A DNA stretch of 64,000 nucleotides from Peteryoungia aggregata LMG 23059 (GTDB taxonomy: Bacteria; Pseudomonadota; Alphaproteobacteria; Rhizobiales; Rhizobiaceae): positions 62,001 to 126,000 of the forward strand of contig NZ_JAUSUW010000007.1 in assembly GCF_030814435.1 (NCBI RefSeq). Reading direction: 5' to 3'. The translations under genes and the position numbers were made by a program. Shown here one piece after another: positions 26,389-34,487 of the stretch (its first letter is position 1; each line of letters opens with the position of its first letter). The notes below the pieces were generated by a model. That model was given only the letters and a program-made list of their open reading frames with translations. It ran no database searches and was not told where the DNA came from.

Positions 26389-26729
26389 AGCCGGATGACA
26401 TAGTCCTTGCGAGTCGTTTCAAGCACTTCCCAGGTTCCCTTGAAGCCGGGTCTGAGGATCAGGCGGTCGCCGGCCGTCAAATGAACAGGCTCGCCGCCGT
26501 CCTCGGTAACGACAGAATGGCCTTCGAGAATGTGGAAGTATTCCCATTCGTCGTAGGAGATCCGCCACTTGCCGGGAGTCGACTGCCAAATGCCGGCATA
26601 GACGCCGCCTTCGGCTTCCTCGATGTTCCAGGTGGTGAAGCGCGGATCGCCCGAAATCAGGCGGTCGGGGGCGGGAGCCCCCTCTTCCGGCGTGACGGTT
26701 GAGGGATCGAATGGCAAGGCAAGGCTCAT
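26385..26729 (-). CDS. Cupin_3 (DUF861) domain protein
   Basis: A 114-aa single-domain cupin of the ureidoglycine-aminohydrolase-like type, with core motifs ISYDEWEYFHILEGHSVVTEDGG and GDRLILRPGFKGTWEV, shortened here to the key HILEGH and PGFKG parts. Such proteins are often attached to amino-acid or purine metabolism, but no relative is nearby except metY, which is transcribed in the same direction upstream. Function unknown. Confidence 0.82.
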   Translation of the reverse strand: MSLALPFDPSTVTPEEGAPAPDRLISGDPRFTTWNIEEAEGGVYAGIWQSTPGKWRISYDEWEYFHILEGHSVVTEDGGEPVHLTAGDRLILRPGFKGTWEVLETTRKDYVIRL

Positions 26730-26748
26730 AATGCTCTCCGAAATGAGG

Positions 26749-26774
26749 GGCGGCGCTGTCCGTATAGCGCCGCC
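26749..26774 (-). terminator. Hairpin between metY and the cupin gene
   Basis: GGCGGCGCT and AGCGCCGCC form a perfect 9-bp stem with loop GTCCGTAT, 10 bases after the metY stop. No T-run follows on the minus strand, so it may only partly terminate. Confidence 0.45.
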
Positions 26775-26783
26775 TTTGGATTG

Positions 26784-28070
26784 TCAGGCCGAGGCCAGAG
26801 CCTGTTCGAGATCGGCGATGATGTCTTCTGCATCCTCGATACCAATAGACAGGCGCACGACGTCAGGTCCGGCACCGGCGGCGATCTGCTGGGCTTCGGA
26901 GAGCTGCGCATGGGTCGTCGACGCCGGATGGATGATCAGCGACCGGGTATCGCCAATATTGGCGAGATGCGAGAAGAGCTTCAAGCCACCGACCAGCGCC
27001 TTGCCGGCTTCCAGCCCGCCCTTGATGCCGAAGGTGAAGACAGAACCGGCGCCCTTCGGCGAGTAGCGCTTCTGCAAAGCGTTGTTCGGATCGTCGGCGA
27101 GGCCGGCATAGTTGACCCAGGCGACCTTCGGGTGGCTCTTCAGCCAGGTTGCGACCTTCATGGCGTTGTCGCAATGACGCTGCATGCGCAGCGGCAGGGT
27201 TTCGATGCCGGTCAGCAGCAGGAAGGCGTTCATTGGCGCGATGGCAGGGCCGAGGTCACGCAGGCCGAGAACGCGGCAGGCAATGGCGAAAGCGAAGTTG
27301 CCGAAGGTCTGGTGCAGGACGACGCCGTTGTATTCCGGGCGCGGCTCGGACAGCATCGGATATTTTCCAAGCTTAGCCGACCAGTCGAAGGTGCCGCCAT
27401 CGACGATGACACCGCCCATCGAATTTCCGTGTCCGCCGAGGAACTTGGTGACAGAATGCACGATGATGTCGGCGCCGTGTTCCAGCGGGCGGATGAGGTA
27501 AGGGCTCGCCATGGTGTTATCGACGATCAGCGGCAGACCGTGGCGATGGGCGACCTCTGCGATGGCTTCGATGTCGACGAAGGTGCCGCCGGGGTTTGCA
27601 AGGCTTTCGATGTAAACGGCCTTGGTCTTGTCATCGATCTGGGCTGCGAAGCTTTCCGGATCAGCGGGATCGGCCCAACGGACCTGCCAGCCGAAATTCT
27701 TGAAGGCATGGCCGAATTGGTTGATCGAGCCACCATAGAGCTTCTTCGCCGCGACGAAGTTGTCACCGGGCTGCATCAGCGAGTGGAAGATCAGGAGCTG
27801 GGCCGCATGACCGGACGCAACAGCAAGTGCTGCGGTGCCGCCTTCGAGAGCCGCAATTCGCTCTTCCAGAACGCCCTGGGTGGGGTTCATGATGCGGGTA
27901 TAGATATTGCCGAACTCCTTGAGAGCAAAGAGATTTGCGGCATGGTCGCTATCGTTGAAGACGTAAGCCGTGGTCTGGTAGATCGGCGTGATGCGTGCGC
28001 CCGTGGTGGGGTCCGGCTGGGCGCCGGCATGGATGGCAAGCGTGGCGAAACCCGGATTGTTCTCCGACAT
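26784..28070 (-). CDS. metY: O-acetylhomoserine sulfhydrylase
   Basis: A 428-aa PLP enzyme of the Cys/Met metabolism family, which makes homocysteine from O-acetylhomoserine and sulfide. Lys209 in SVTKFLGGHG binds PLP; IYQTTAYVF, NPTQGVLEERIAALEGG and NTMASPYL are conserved. The roughly 428-residue length and the long insertion identify the MetY type over cystathionine synthases. The ATG at 28070 has GGGAGGA upstream. I looked for a SAM-II riboswitch, common before such genes in alphaproteobacteria, and did not find one. Confidence 0.92.
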   Translation of the reverse strand: MSENNPGFATLAIHAGAQPDPTTGARITPIYQTTAYVFNDSDHAANLFALKEFGNIYTRIMNPTQGVLEERIAALEGGTAALAVASGHAAQLLIFHSLMQPGDNFVAAKKLYGGSINQFGHAFKNFGWQVRWADPADPESFAAQIDDKTKAVYIESLANPGGTFVDIEAIAEVAHRHGLPLIVDNTMASPYLIRPLEHGADIIVHSVTKFLGGHGNSMGGVIVDGGTFDWSAKLGKYPMLSEPRPEYNGVVLHQTFGNFAFAIACRVLGLRDLGPAIAPMNAFLLLTGIETLPLRMQRHCDNAMKVATWLKSHPKVAWVNYAGLADDPNNALQKRYSPKGAGSVFTFGIKGGLEAGKALVGGLKLFSHLANIGDTRSLIIHPASTTHAQLSEAQQIAAGAGPDVVRLSIGIEDAEDIIADLEQALASA

Positions 28071-28174
28071 TATTTGGTCCTCCCTTTTTTGACTTCGGGC
28101 CGGATCATAATCAGTCGCCGACCGATGTCAGCCCGGATTATTCCAAAGTGAAGGAGTGATCGGGAAATTCATAC

Positions 28175-28188
28175 TTGATCGAGGTCAA
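28175..28188 (+). promoter_or_regulatory. FNR/FixK-type anaerobox
   Basis: TTGATCGAGGTCAA fits the TTGA-N6-TCAA pattern of the FNR/FixK family and is a one-base variant of TTGAT-N4-ATCAA. It is centred 58 bases before the DUF6455 start codon, close to the usual -41.5 activating position relative to a start of transcription near 28223. Confidence 0.6.
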
Positions 28189-28239
28189 TGCGACTGCGCT
28201 CGCCCATGGCATCCTTCATCGGAGTTGAAGGAGAGACCA

Positions 28240-28671
28240 ATGACACTCACGATCGCCGATCCGGTCCGCCACACCGTGCAGCAAATCCTCTCCTGGTTCG
28301 CCCAGGGTTTCGAAACCGCAAATGAGGGCGACATGCTTGCTGCCTTGTCCGATGCAGAGGTCGAGGCGCTCGCCGAGGATTGCGGCATCAGCGCCCATCA
28401 ACTGCTGGCTCTGGTGAAGGCCGGCCCGCATGCGGCCGATGAAATGCCGGCCATGATGCGGGCGCTCAATATCGATGCGGCAAAAGTCGAATACCGGATG
28501 CGCCGGGTGTTCCGCGACATGCAGATCACCTGTGCGCAGTGTCAGTCCAAGGACACCTGCCGCCGGGATTTGCAACAGGGCAAGGCCGAGCAGACCTTCG
28601 TGGAGTATTGCGGCAATGCCGAGACGCTGAACGCGCTGCGGGTCAATCCCGACCTCCTGATCGACGCTTAA
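28240..28671 (+). CDS. DUF6455 cysteine-motif protein
   Basis: A 143-aa protein. Its C-terminal part has CAQCQSKDTC and a later YCGN, giving C-x2-C-x5-C plus a fourth cysteine, the DUF6455 signature. Four such cysteines could bind zinc or an iron-sulfur cluster. The N-terminal 85 residues are helical. The ATG at 28240 has GAAGGAGAG upstream. An FNR/FixK-like box in its promoter suggests induction at low oxygen. No function is known for the family. Confidence 0.78.
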   Translation: MTLTIADPVRHTVQQILSWFAQGFETANEGDMLAALSDAEVEALAEDCGISAHQLLALVKAGPHAADEMPAMMRALNIDAAKVEYRMRRVFRDMQITCAQCQSKDTCRRDLQQGKAEQTFVEYCGNAETLNALRVNPDLLIDA

Positions 28672-28675
28672 GTCG

Positions 28676-29107
28676 TCAGAGACCGAGCCTCGGGATTTCG
28701 ATCGCCGGGCAGCGATCCATGACCACGCGGATGCCGGCCTCTTCGGCCGGCTTGACGGCTTCATCGTCGCGCACGGAAAGCTGGCCCCAGATGACCTTGG
28801 GGCGGTTCGGCAGCGCAAGCGCTTCGCTCACGACTTCGCCGAGATATTCCGGCGCGCGGAAGACGTCGACCATGTCGATCGCCTCCGGAATATCGGCCAT
28901 CGTTGCGTACACTGTCTGGCCAAGGATCTGCTTGCCGGCCTGCCCCGGATTGACGGGAAACACCCTGTAGCCCTTCGACAGCAGAAACTGCATGACACCG
29001 AAGCTCGGGCGATCCGGCTTCGGTGACGCGCCGAGAAGCGCGACAGTCTGCACCGAGCCGAGGATCGCCTTGAGGTCTTCCGCGCTATAGTCATCGTGAT
29101 CGGCCAT
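28676..29107 (-). CDS. CoA-binding (YccU-like) protein, copy 1
   Basis: A 143-aa Rossmann-fold protein of the CoA_binding family: LLGASPKPDRPSFGV near the N-terminus for nucleotide binding, YRVFPVNPGQAG, then VIWGQLSVRDDEA and the C-terminal MDRCPAIE typical of the family. The ATG at 29107 is chosen because AGAGGAG sits six bases upstream; an ATG two codons earlier lies directly on that site. It is convergent with DUF6455 (stops 4 bases apart). It is paralogous to the gene at 29580. Function unknown. Confidence 0.83.
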   Translation of the reverse strand: MADHDDYSAEDLKAILGSVQTVALLGASPKPDRPSFGVMQFLLSKGYRVFPVNPGQAGKQILGQTVYATMADIPEAIDMVDVFRAPEYLGEVVSEALALPNRPKVIWGQLSVRDDEAVKPAEEAGIRVVMDRCPAIEIPRLGL

Positions 29108-29225
29108 CTGCATCTCCTCTTTTGTCGTCGCATGAGGGATAGATGGTGTCCCGCGCGGCGGCAACAAGACAGGGAACCGCAGCGCCCGCCCATACGTTGA
29201 CCGACCACCGAAAGAGAGGACCGCC

Positions 29226-29564
29226 ATGCGCCCGACCCCGCTTGCCATCATGGCCATAGCCGCAGCCATGTTCGCTGAGCCGGCGCTCGCGATCTCACGC
29301 TACAATTCCGCTGCGCTGACCTGCGATCAGGTGCGCCAGCGCGTGATCAACGAGGGCGCCGTCATCCTGCGCTATCCCTCGATAAGGGTGAAGGGCATGA
29401 CACTTTACGATCGCTACGTCACACGCAATGCGATGTGTGATCCGCATGAATATGCCGAGCGTGCCTATGTCCCGACGCGGGATGCCGATCGCTGCCCTGT
29501 CCTGAGCTGTCAGCCCTTTGATCCCGAGCCATACCGCTTCGGCAAGCCGATCATACGGTTCTGA
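29226..29564 (+). CDS. Small exported protein of unknown function
   Basis: A 112-aa protein beginning with a clear signal peptide (hydrophobic 6-20, cleavage after ALA near 22). The mature part has four cysteines (two pairs, C33/C71 and C93/C99 approximately) that could form disulfides in the periplasm, and an RYP...YDRYVTRNAMCDPHEYA segment with many aromatics. AGAGAGGACCGCC precedes the ATG. It lies between two CoA-binding paralogues. I do not recognise the family. Confidence 0.75.
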   Translation: MRPTPLAIMAIAAAMFAEPALAISRYNSAALTCDQVRQRVINEGAVILRYPSIRVKGMTLYDRYVTRNAMCDPHEYAERAYVPTRDADRCPVLSCQPFDPEPYRFGKPIIRF

Positions 29565-29579
29565 CGGCCGGGCCCCTGC

Positions 29580-30044
29580 TCACGCAGCGTTACCCTGCGC
29601 TGCCGGAGCGTGCAGGCGTTCGTAAACGAGCGGATATTCGGAGACGAGCGCACGGTTCATCACCACCTTGATGCCGGCGGCCTCGGCCTTCGCGGCGGCT
29701 GCATCGTCACGAATGCCGAGCTGACACCAGATCGCGGCCGGGCGCGGGGCCAACGCCAGGACTTCATCAACGATCCTGTCGAGATTCTCGGCGCGCCGGA
29801 AGACATCAACGAGATGAACAGGTTCGGGGATCTCTGCAAGCGATCCGTAGACCCGCTGGCCAAGAATGAGTTCACCACGATGCAGCGGATTGACGGGGAA
29901 GACGCGATAGCCCTTGCCGAGCAGGAACCCGGAGATCCAGTGGCTCGGACGCTTGTCGTCCCTGGACGCGCCCACCACGGCCACATTCTTGGCCGTCGCG
30001 AGGATGTCGGCGAGATAGCTGTTCTGATAGGTGTCATGGTTCAT
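29580..30044 (-). CDS. CoA-binding (YccU-like) protein, copy 2
   Basis: A 154-aa paralogue of the protein at 28676, with VVGASRDDKRPS, GYRVFPVNP and IWCQLGIRDDAAA conserved. It differs at the C-terminal motif: MDRC of copy 1 is MNRA here, so the conserved cysteine is lost, and a longer tail follows. By eye the two are similar over nearly their full length. The stop is 16 bases beyond that of the convergent small exported protein gene. Function unknown. Confidence 0.83.
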   Translation of the reverse strand: MNHDTYQNSYLADILATAKNVAVVGASRDDKRPSHWISGFLLGKGYRVFPVNPLHRGELILGQRVYGSLAEIPEPVHLVDVFRRAENLDRIVDEVLALAPRPAAIWCQLGIRDDAAAAKAEAAGIKVVMNRALVSEYPLVYERLHAPAAQGNAA

Positions 30045-30158
30045 GGACGTTCCTCCCGGCCCGCGAGGGCCTCTGGTCTACCCGTCCTTCTTGTCCCACG
30101 GAAAACCTAGCAAACCCCGGTTAACAAGGTCACCGCAGGATCGTTCAAATGCCGCGGA

Positions 30159-30590
30159 TCAGTCCGGAAGTATGACATGCCCGTGTTCGTCCTGCGGAAA
30201 GAAGGGATTGAAGGCGATTTCCCAGAGGTGGCCATCGGGATCGGCGACATAGCCGGAATAGCCACCCCAGAACACCTTTTGCGGGGCCTTGATCAGGGTG
30301 GCGCCGCAGGACACGACGAATTTGACCACAGCATCGACACCGATCTCACTCGACACATTGTAGGCGAGCGTGACACCGGCAAAGCCTGCGGGCGTGTTCT
30401 CCACATGGGCATCCTCAGCGAGGCTCGCCCGGGAGAACAGGCCCAGTACCGTGCCCTTCAGTTGAATGAAGGTGATGTTGTCGTTGGACGCTGACGACTT
30501 TGCCCAACCGAGGCGCGCGTAGAATTCTGTGCTTCGGCCGACATCCGAAACGCCGAGCGTGATGATCGAGATTCGACGTTCGAGAGACAT
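30159..30590 (-). CDS. VOC/glyoxalase superfamily protein
   Basis: A 143-aa single vicinal-oxygen-chelate domain protein: ISIITLGVSDVGRSTEFY at the start of the fold, then FIQLKGTVLGLFSR, and the C-terminal YSGYVADPDGHLWEIAFNP with the metal-binding glutamate. The ATG at 30590 has GGAGGAAG upstream, rejecting the start four codons earlier. It is a single gene, and its substrate is not predictable. Confidence 0.85.
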   Translation of the reverse strand: MSLERRISIITLGVSDVGRSTEFYARLGWAKSSASNDNITFIQLKGTVLGLFSRASLAEDAHVENTPAGFAGVTLAYNVSSEIGVDAVVKFVVSCGATLIKAPQKVFWGGYSGYVADPDGHLWEIAFNPFFPQDEHGHVILPD

Positions 30591-30864
30591 GGCTTCCTCC
30601 ATCCGATGCGACCTGCCGTTACGTTCGTATTATGTTTTCATTATGTTCAGGCGAATATTAGGAAACCCATAGGTTGCGATGGATTAATTGGCACACTCAT
30701 TCCATTTTCCATCGCTGGTGAAATGAAAATACTTTCACTTTTTGCTGCCTGATGGCTGGCGACCACGCAGGATTCCCGCGTCGTCGGATGCGGTAAAATA
30801 ATACCACACTCCTAAGCTATTGATATTCAACGCCCATTCGAAAGCCTTGGCGCAACGGCTCATC
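30591..30864. other. AT-rich divergent region before rplM
   Basis: No convincing gene lies here. An 88-codon minus-strand frame (30735-31001) covers the rplM promoter and leader and has no ribosome site or family match. The segment 30629-30647 has ATTATGTT twice at an 11-base period, in the likely promoter of the VOC gene. Confidence 0.5.
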
Positions 30865-30893
30865 TTGACGTCCTCGCACGCGGACACTATACC
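30865..30893 (+). promoter_or_regulatory. rplM-rpsI promoter
   Basis: TTGACG (30865-30870) and TATACC (30888-30893) are separated by exactly 17 bases, close to consensus. Transcription would start near 30900, leaving a leader of about 118 bases that may form a hairpin (CCTGC / GCAGG near 30968-30995) just before the ribosome site. Confidence 0.75.
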
Positions 30894-31017
30894 CCTCAGC
30901 GGAACGCGGCCCTTTAGAGCTGCCTTCTTTTTGCGTCGAAAACGGCGCTTACAAGCAACAAGAAACGCCTGCAGTTTCCTTTCAGGGGACAGCAGGATCA
31001 CACGGAAAGAGACCTCA

Positions 31018-31482
31018 ATGTCTACCTTCGTTCAGAAGCCTGCAGAGGTGGAGAAGAAGTGGATCCTCATCGACGCCGAAGGGCTCGTTGTCGGCCGCCT
31101 CGCCACCATTATCGCCATGCACCTGCGTGGCAAGCACAAGGCCACCTACACCCCCCATGTTGACGACGGCGACAACGTCATCGTCATCAATGCCGAGAAG
31201 GTCGTTCTGACCGGCAAGAAGTACTCCGACAAGAAGTACTACTGGCACACCGGTTATCCGGGCGGCATCAAGGAGCGTACGGCTCGCCAGATCATCGAAG
31301 GCCGCTTCCCGGAGCGCGTTCTCGAGAAGGCCGTCGAGCGCATGATCCCGCGTGGCCCGCTCGGTCGTCGCCAGATGAAGAATCTGCGCGTCTACGCCGG
31401 CGTCAACCACCCGCATGAAGCCCAGCAGCCCGTCGCTCTCGACGTCGCTTCGCTGAACAGCAAGAACACAAGGAGCGCCTAA
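31018..31482 (+). CDS. rplM: 50S ribosomal protein L13
   Basis: A 154-aa ribosomal protein with the family stretches [31 protein letters not shown] and [29 protein letters not shown] precedes the ATG at 31018; the frame is open to 30820 but that part is leader. It is co-transcribed with rpsI two bases downstream. Confidence 0.97.
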   Translation: MSTFVQKPAEVEKKWILIDAEGLVVGRLATIIAMHLRGKHKATYTPHVDDGDNVIVINAEKVVLTGKKYSDKKYYWHTGYPGGIKERTARQIIEGRFPERVLEKAVERMIPRGPLGRRQMKNLRVYAGVNHPHEAQQPVALDVASLNSKNTRSA

Positions 31483-31484
31483 GT

Positions 31485-31949
31485 ATGGCCGATCTTTCTT
31501 CCCTGAAGGACCTTGCCCCGGCACAGGACGCAGCTCCGGCTCACGTCCGCAAGGTCGACTCGCTGGGTCGCTCCTACGCCACTGGCAAGCGCAAGAACGC
31601 AGTCGCCCGCGTATGGGTCAAGCCGGGCACCGGCAAGATCACCGTCAACGGCCGCGAATTCCGCACCTACTTCGCCCGTCCGGTCCTGCAGATGATCCTG
31701 CAGCAGCCGATCGTCGCAGTGGCCCGTGACGGCCAGTTCGACATCATCGCGACCGTTCACGGCGGCGGCCTTTCCGGCCAGGCCGGTGCAGTTCGTCACG
31801 GTCTCTCGAAGGCCCTCACCTACTTCGAACCGGGCCTGCGCTCGGTCCTGAAGAAGGGTGGCTTCCTGACCCGCGACAGCCGCGTTGTCGAGCGTAAGAA
31901 GTACGGCAAGGCCAAGGCCCGTCGTTCGTTCCAGTTCTCCAAGCGTTAA
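31485..31949 (+). CDS. rpsI: 30S ribosomal protein S9
   Basis: A 154-aa ribosomal protein with an alphaproteobacterial N-terminal extension of about 25 residues, then [14 protein letters not shown] and the C-terminal [17 protein letters not shown] tail that reaches the decoding site. It follows rplM by two bases and ends before a strong terminator. Confidence 0.97.
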   Translation: MADLSSLKDLAPAQDAAPAHVRKVDSLGRSYATGKRKNAVARVWVKPGTGKITVNGREFRTYFARPVLQMILQQPIVAVARDGQFDIIATVHGGGLSGQAGAVRHGLSKALTYFEPGLRSVLKKGGFLTRDSRVVERKKYGKAKARRSFQFSKR

Positions 31950-31975
31950 CAGCTGGACAACCGGAAACGGAAATC

Positions 31976-32006
31976 AAGGCGGGGCTTCGGCTCCGCCTTT
32001 TTTTCG
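31976..32006 (+). terminator. Intrinsic terminator of rplM-rpsI
   Basis: AAGGCGGGGC and GCTCCGCCTT form a 10-bp stem with a TTCG tetraloop, followed by TTTTTTT (one of the clearest terminators in the window), 27 bases after the rpsI stop. Confidence 0.95.
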
Positions 32007-32042
32007 TTCCGGGTACTTGCCACCTCATTCACGGGCACCGTC

Positions 32043-32381
32043 ATGGCATCCGAAATCGCAAGACTTCCCAAGCCTCCCTATTATGTCGTCTGCTTCTCCT
32101 CGCAGCGCACAGCGGGCGACCACGGCTATGGGGCCATGGCCGACGCCATGGTCGCGCTCGCCGAACAGCAGCCCGGCTATCTCGGCATGGAGAGTGTGCG
32201 CGGGGCTGACGGTTTCGGGATTACCAACTCGTACTGGCTGGATGAGGCGAGCATCCTCGCCTGGAAAGCTGTCGTCTCTCACGCCGCAGCCCAGAGACTC
32301 GGGCGCGAACGGTGGTATGAAGACTATCGGGTGATCGTTGCAAAGGTCGAGCGGGCCTACGACACCAAGAGAGAAGACTGA
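32043..32381 (+). CDS. Antibiotic biosynthesis monooxygenase (ABM) domain protein
   Basis: A 112-aa ferredoxin-like fold protein of the ABM/DUF family: YVVCFSSQR first strand, the helix MADAMVALAEQQPGYLGMESV, then ITNSYWLDEASILAWK and the terminal WYEDYRVIVAKVERAY. Such proteins are small oxygenases or stress-related; heme-oxygenase-type His is not evident. It precedes speB by 11 bases and may be co-transcribed with it. Confidence 0.78.
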   Translation: MASEIARLPKPPYYVVCFSSQRTAGDHGYGAMADAMVALAEQQPGYLGMESVRGADGFGITNSYWLDEASILAWKAVVSHAAAQRLGRERWYEDYRVIVAKVERAYDTKRED

Positions 32382-32392
32382 AGGGGAAGAAG

Positions 32393-33346
32393 ATGGCCAG
32401 CAAATCGATCGACAACGCGTTCACCGCCAAGGCCCTGCGTGGCGCAGCGACCGACCCGACCTATGCCGGCGTGCTCTCCTTCATGCGGCGCAAGTATTCC
32501 AAGGTTCTCGATGACGTCGACGCAGTCGTGCTCGGCATTCCCTTTGACGCCGCCGTGTCAAACCGGCCCGGCGCCCGATTCGGGCCGCAGGCAATCCGGC
32601 GCGCATCCGCCATCTTTGACAACGACCCGCAATATCCCTTTGCGCGCGACCTCTTCGAGCAGATGGCGGTGATCGATTACGGCGATGTGCTGCTGGATTA
32701 CGGCAATCATCAGGAGACCCCTGCTCTGATCGAACAGGAAGCAGCCCGGATCATGGCGTCCGGCGCCTATCTGCTCGGTCTCGGCGGCGACCATTTCGTC
32801 ACCTGGCCACTCCTGAAAGCCCATGCGGCCAAACACGGACCGCTGGCGCTGGTGCATTTCGATGCGCATCAGGACACCTGGGATGATGACGGCCAACGGA
32901 TCGACCACGGTTCCTTCGTCTGCCGCGCCGTGCGTGAAGGCGTGATCGATCCGACGAAATCGATCCAGATCGGCATCCGCACCGAAGCGCCCGAGGATTT
33001 CGGTATCAAGATCATTCCAGGCTATGAGGTCGAGGACATGGGCGCGCAGGCGATTGCCGATGCGATCCTCGCGCATGTCGGCACGGCCCCCACTTATCTG
33101 ACCTTCGACATCGACTGCCTCGACCCGGCCTATGCGCCGGGAACCGGCACGCCGGTCGCGGGCGGCCCCTCCTCCGCCAAGATGCTGTCGGTCCTGCGCA
33201 AGCTCGGGGCCCTCGACATCAGGGGCTCCGACATCGTCGAGGTGGCGCCCGCCTATGACCACGCCGATATCACCGCAATTGCCGGTGCGACGGTTGCGAT
33301 GTATATGCTGGGCTTGCGCGCTGAAAAGCTTGCGACACGCGCCTGA
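32393..33346 (+). CDS. speB: Agmatinase
   Basis: A 317-aa ureohydrolase that splits agmatine into putrescine and urea with two manganese ions. All ligands are visible: GGDHF, DAHQDTWDD and DIDCLDPAYAPG. The agmatinase branch is favoured over arginase by the N-terminal GIPFD...RPGARFGP pattern. GGGGAAG precedes the ATG. Neighbouring argC also belongs to arginine/polyamine metabolism. Confidence 0.92.
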   Translation: MASKSIDNAFTAKALRGAATDPTYAGVLSFMRRKYSKVLDDVDAVVLGIPFDAAVSNRPGARFGPQAIRRASAIFDNDPQYPFARDLFEQMAVIDYGDVLLDYGNHQETPALIEQEAARIMASGAYLLGLGGDHFVTWPLLKAHAAKHGPLALVHFDAHQDTWDDDGQRIDHGSFVCRAVREGVIDPTKSIQIGIRTEAPEDFGIKIIPGYEVEDMGAQAIADAILAHVGTAPTYLTFDIDCLDPAYAPGTGTPVAGGPSSAKMLSVLRKLGALDIRGSDIVEVAPAYDHADITAIAGATVAMYMLGLRAEKLATRA

Positions 33347-33414
33347 CACATTGATTCAACACACTCACAATCAGATTCCACATTCTCATCCAAACCTCTG
33401 ACGGGACTAGACAA

Positions 33415-34347
33415 ATGGCAGCGAAGATCTTCATCGACGGCGAACACGGCACAACGGGTCTGCAGATCCGCACGCGCCTGGCCGATCGTCGCGACATCGA
33501 GCTTCTGTCCATCCCGGAAGCCGAGCGGCGGAACGAGAAGATGCGCGAGGACATGCTCAACAGCGCCGATATCGCCATCCTCTGCCTGCCTGACGATGCA
33601 TCGAAGCAGGCCTATGAGATGACGGCAGCGAACAACAATGTCCGCCTGCTCGACGCCTCCACCGCGTTTCGCGTGCATCCGGACTGGGCCTATGGCTTTG
33701 CCGAAATGGACAAGGCGCAGAAGGCAAAAATCCAGTCGGCGCGGTACGTCTCCAATCCCGGCTGCTATCCGACCGGTGCGATCGGCCTCATCCGGCCGCT
33801 GCGGGCCGCCGGCATCCTGCCGGACGGCTATCCGGTCTCGGTCAATGCCGTCTCCGGTTATACCGGCGGCGGCAAGCAGCTGATCGCGCAGATGGAAGAC
33901 GAGAACCATCCGGAGCATCTGGCTGCGAACAACTTCCTTTATGGCCTGACGCTGAAGCACAAGCATGTGCCGGAAATGCAGACGCATGGCCTGCTCGACC
34001 GCGCGCCGCTGTTTGCCCCCTCCGTCGGCCGCTTCGCGCAGGGCATGATCGTCCAGGTGCCGCTCTTCCTCGACGATCTCGCCGCCGGCACGACCGTCGA
34101 GAGCATCCATGCAGCACTCGTCGCCCATTATGCGGGCCAGGACATCGTCAGCGTCGTTTCGCTTACCGAAAGCGCCAAGCTGCCGCGCATTGATGCCGAA
34201 GAACTGGTCGGTCAGGACACGATGAAGCTCTTCGTTTTCGGGACGGCCGGTGGCGCGCATGTCAATCTCGTGGCGCTGCTCGATAATCTCGGCAAGGGCG
34301 CATCGGGTGCAGCCGTGCAGAACATGGACCTGATGCTGTCGGCGTGA
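33415..34347 (+). CDS. argC: N-acetyl-gamma-glutamyl-phosphate reductase (short type)
   Basis: A 310-aa enzyme of arginine synthesis that reduces N-acetylglutamyl phosphate with NADPH. The catalytic Cys117 lies in SNPGCYPTG; the Rossmann start is [12 protein letters not shown]. The length fits the shorter type 2 enzymes of alphaproteobacteria. A strong hairpin follows the stop. Confidence 0.95.
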   Translation: MAAKIFIDGEHGTTGLQIRTRLADRRDIELLSIPEAERRNEKMREDMLNSADIAILCLPDDASKQAYEMTAANNNVRLLDASTAFRVHPDWAYGFAEMDKAQKAKIQSARYVSNPGCYPTGAIGLIRPLRAAGILPDGYPVSVNAVSGYTGGGKQLIAQMEDENHPEHLAANNFLYGLTLKHKHVPEMQTHGLLDRAPLFAPSVGRFAQGMIVQVPLFLDDLAAGTTVESIHAALVAHYAGQDIVSVVSLTESAKLPRIDAEELVGQDTMKLFVFGTAGGAHVNLVALLDNLGKGASGAAVQNMDLMLSA

Positions 34348-34365
34348 GCGGTCCTCGTGGCAGAC

Positions 34366-34391
34366 TGCGAGGTCGAAGCGTCGACCTCGCA
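34366..34391 (+). terminator. Hairpin after argC
   Basis: TGCGAGGTCGA and its exact complement form an 11-bp stem with loop AGCG, 18 bases after the argC stop. No T-run follows, so it is a probable but weak terminator. Confidence 0.55.
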
Positions 34392-34464
34392 TCGTCCCGT
34401 TCACAATTAGCGAACGAAATGTCGATCATCTGCCTGATTTTAGGATATGATCGGCGATGCTAGG

Positions 34465-34484
34465 GTGCCTCAAAAGTGAGGCAC
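34465..34484 (+). promoter_or_regulatory. Perfect dyad overlapping a ribosome binding site
   Basis: GTGCCTC and GAGGCAC form a 7-bp inverted repeat with loop AAAAGT. The right arm contains the GAGG ribosome site of the dioxygenase gene, so a hairpin here would hide it, or a repressor dimer could bind. Confidence 0.5.
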
Positions 34485-34487
34485 GTC

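Noticed and set aside
28071..28174. Possible SAM-II riboswitch before metY
   Set aside because: This is the expected place in alphaproteobacteria, but the conserved pseudoknot sequences are not present in the 100 bases upstream.
30735..31001. 88-codon minus-strand frame before rplM
   Set aside because: It lies across the clear rplM promoter and leader, lacks a ribosome site and resembles no family I know.
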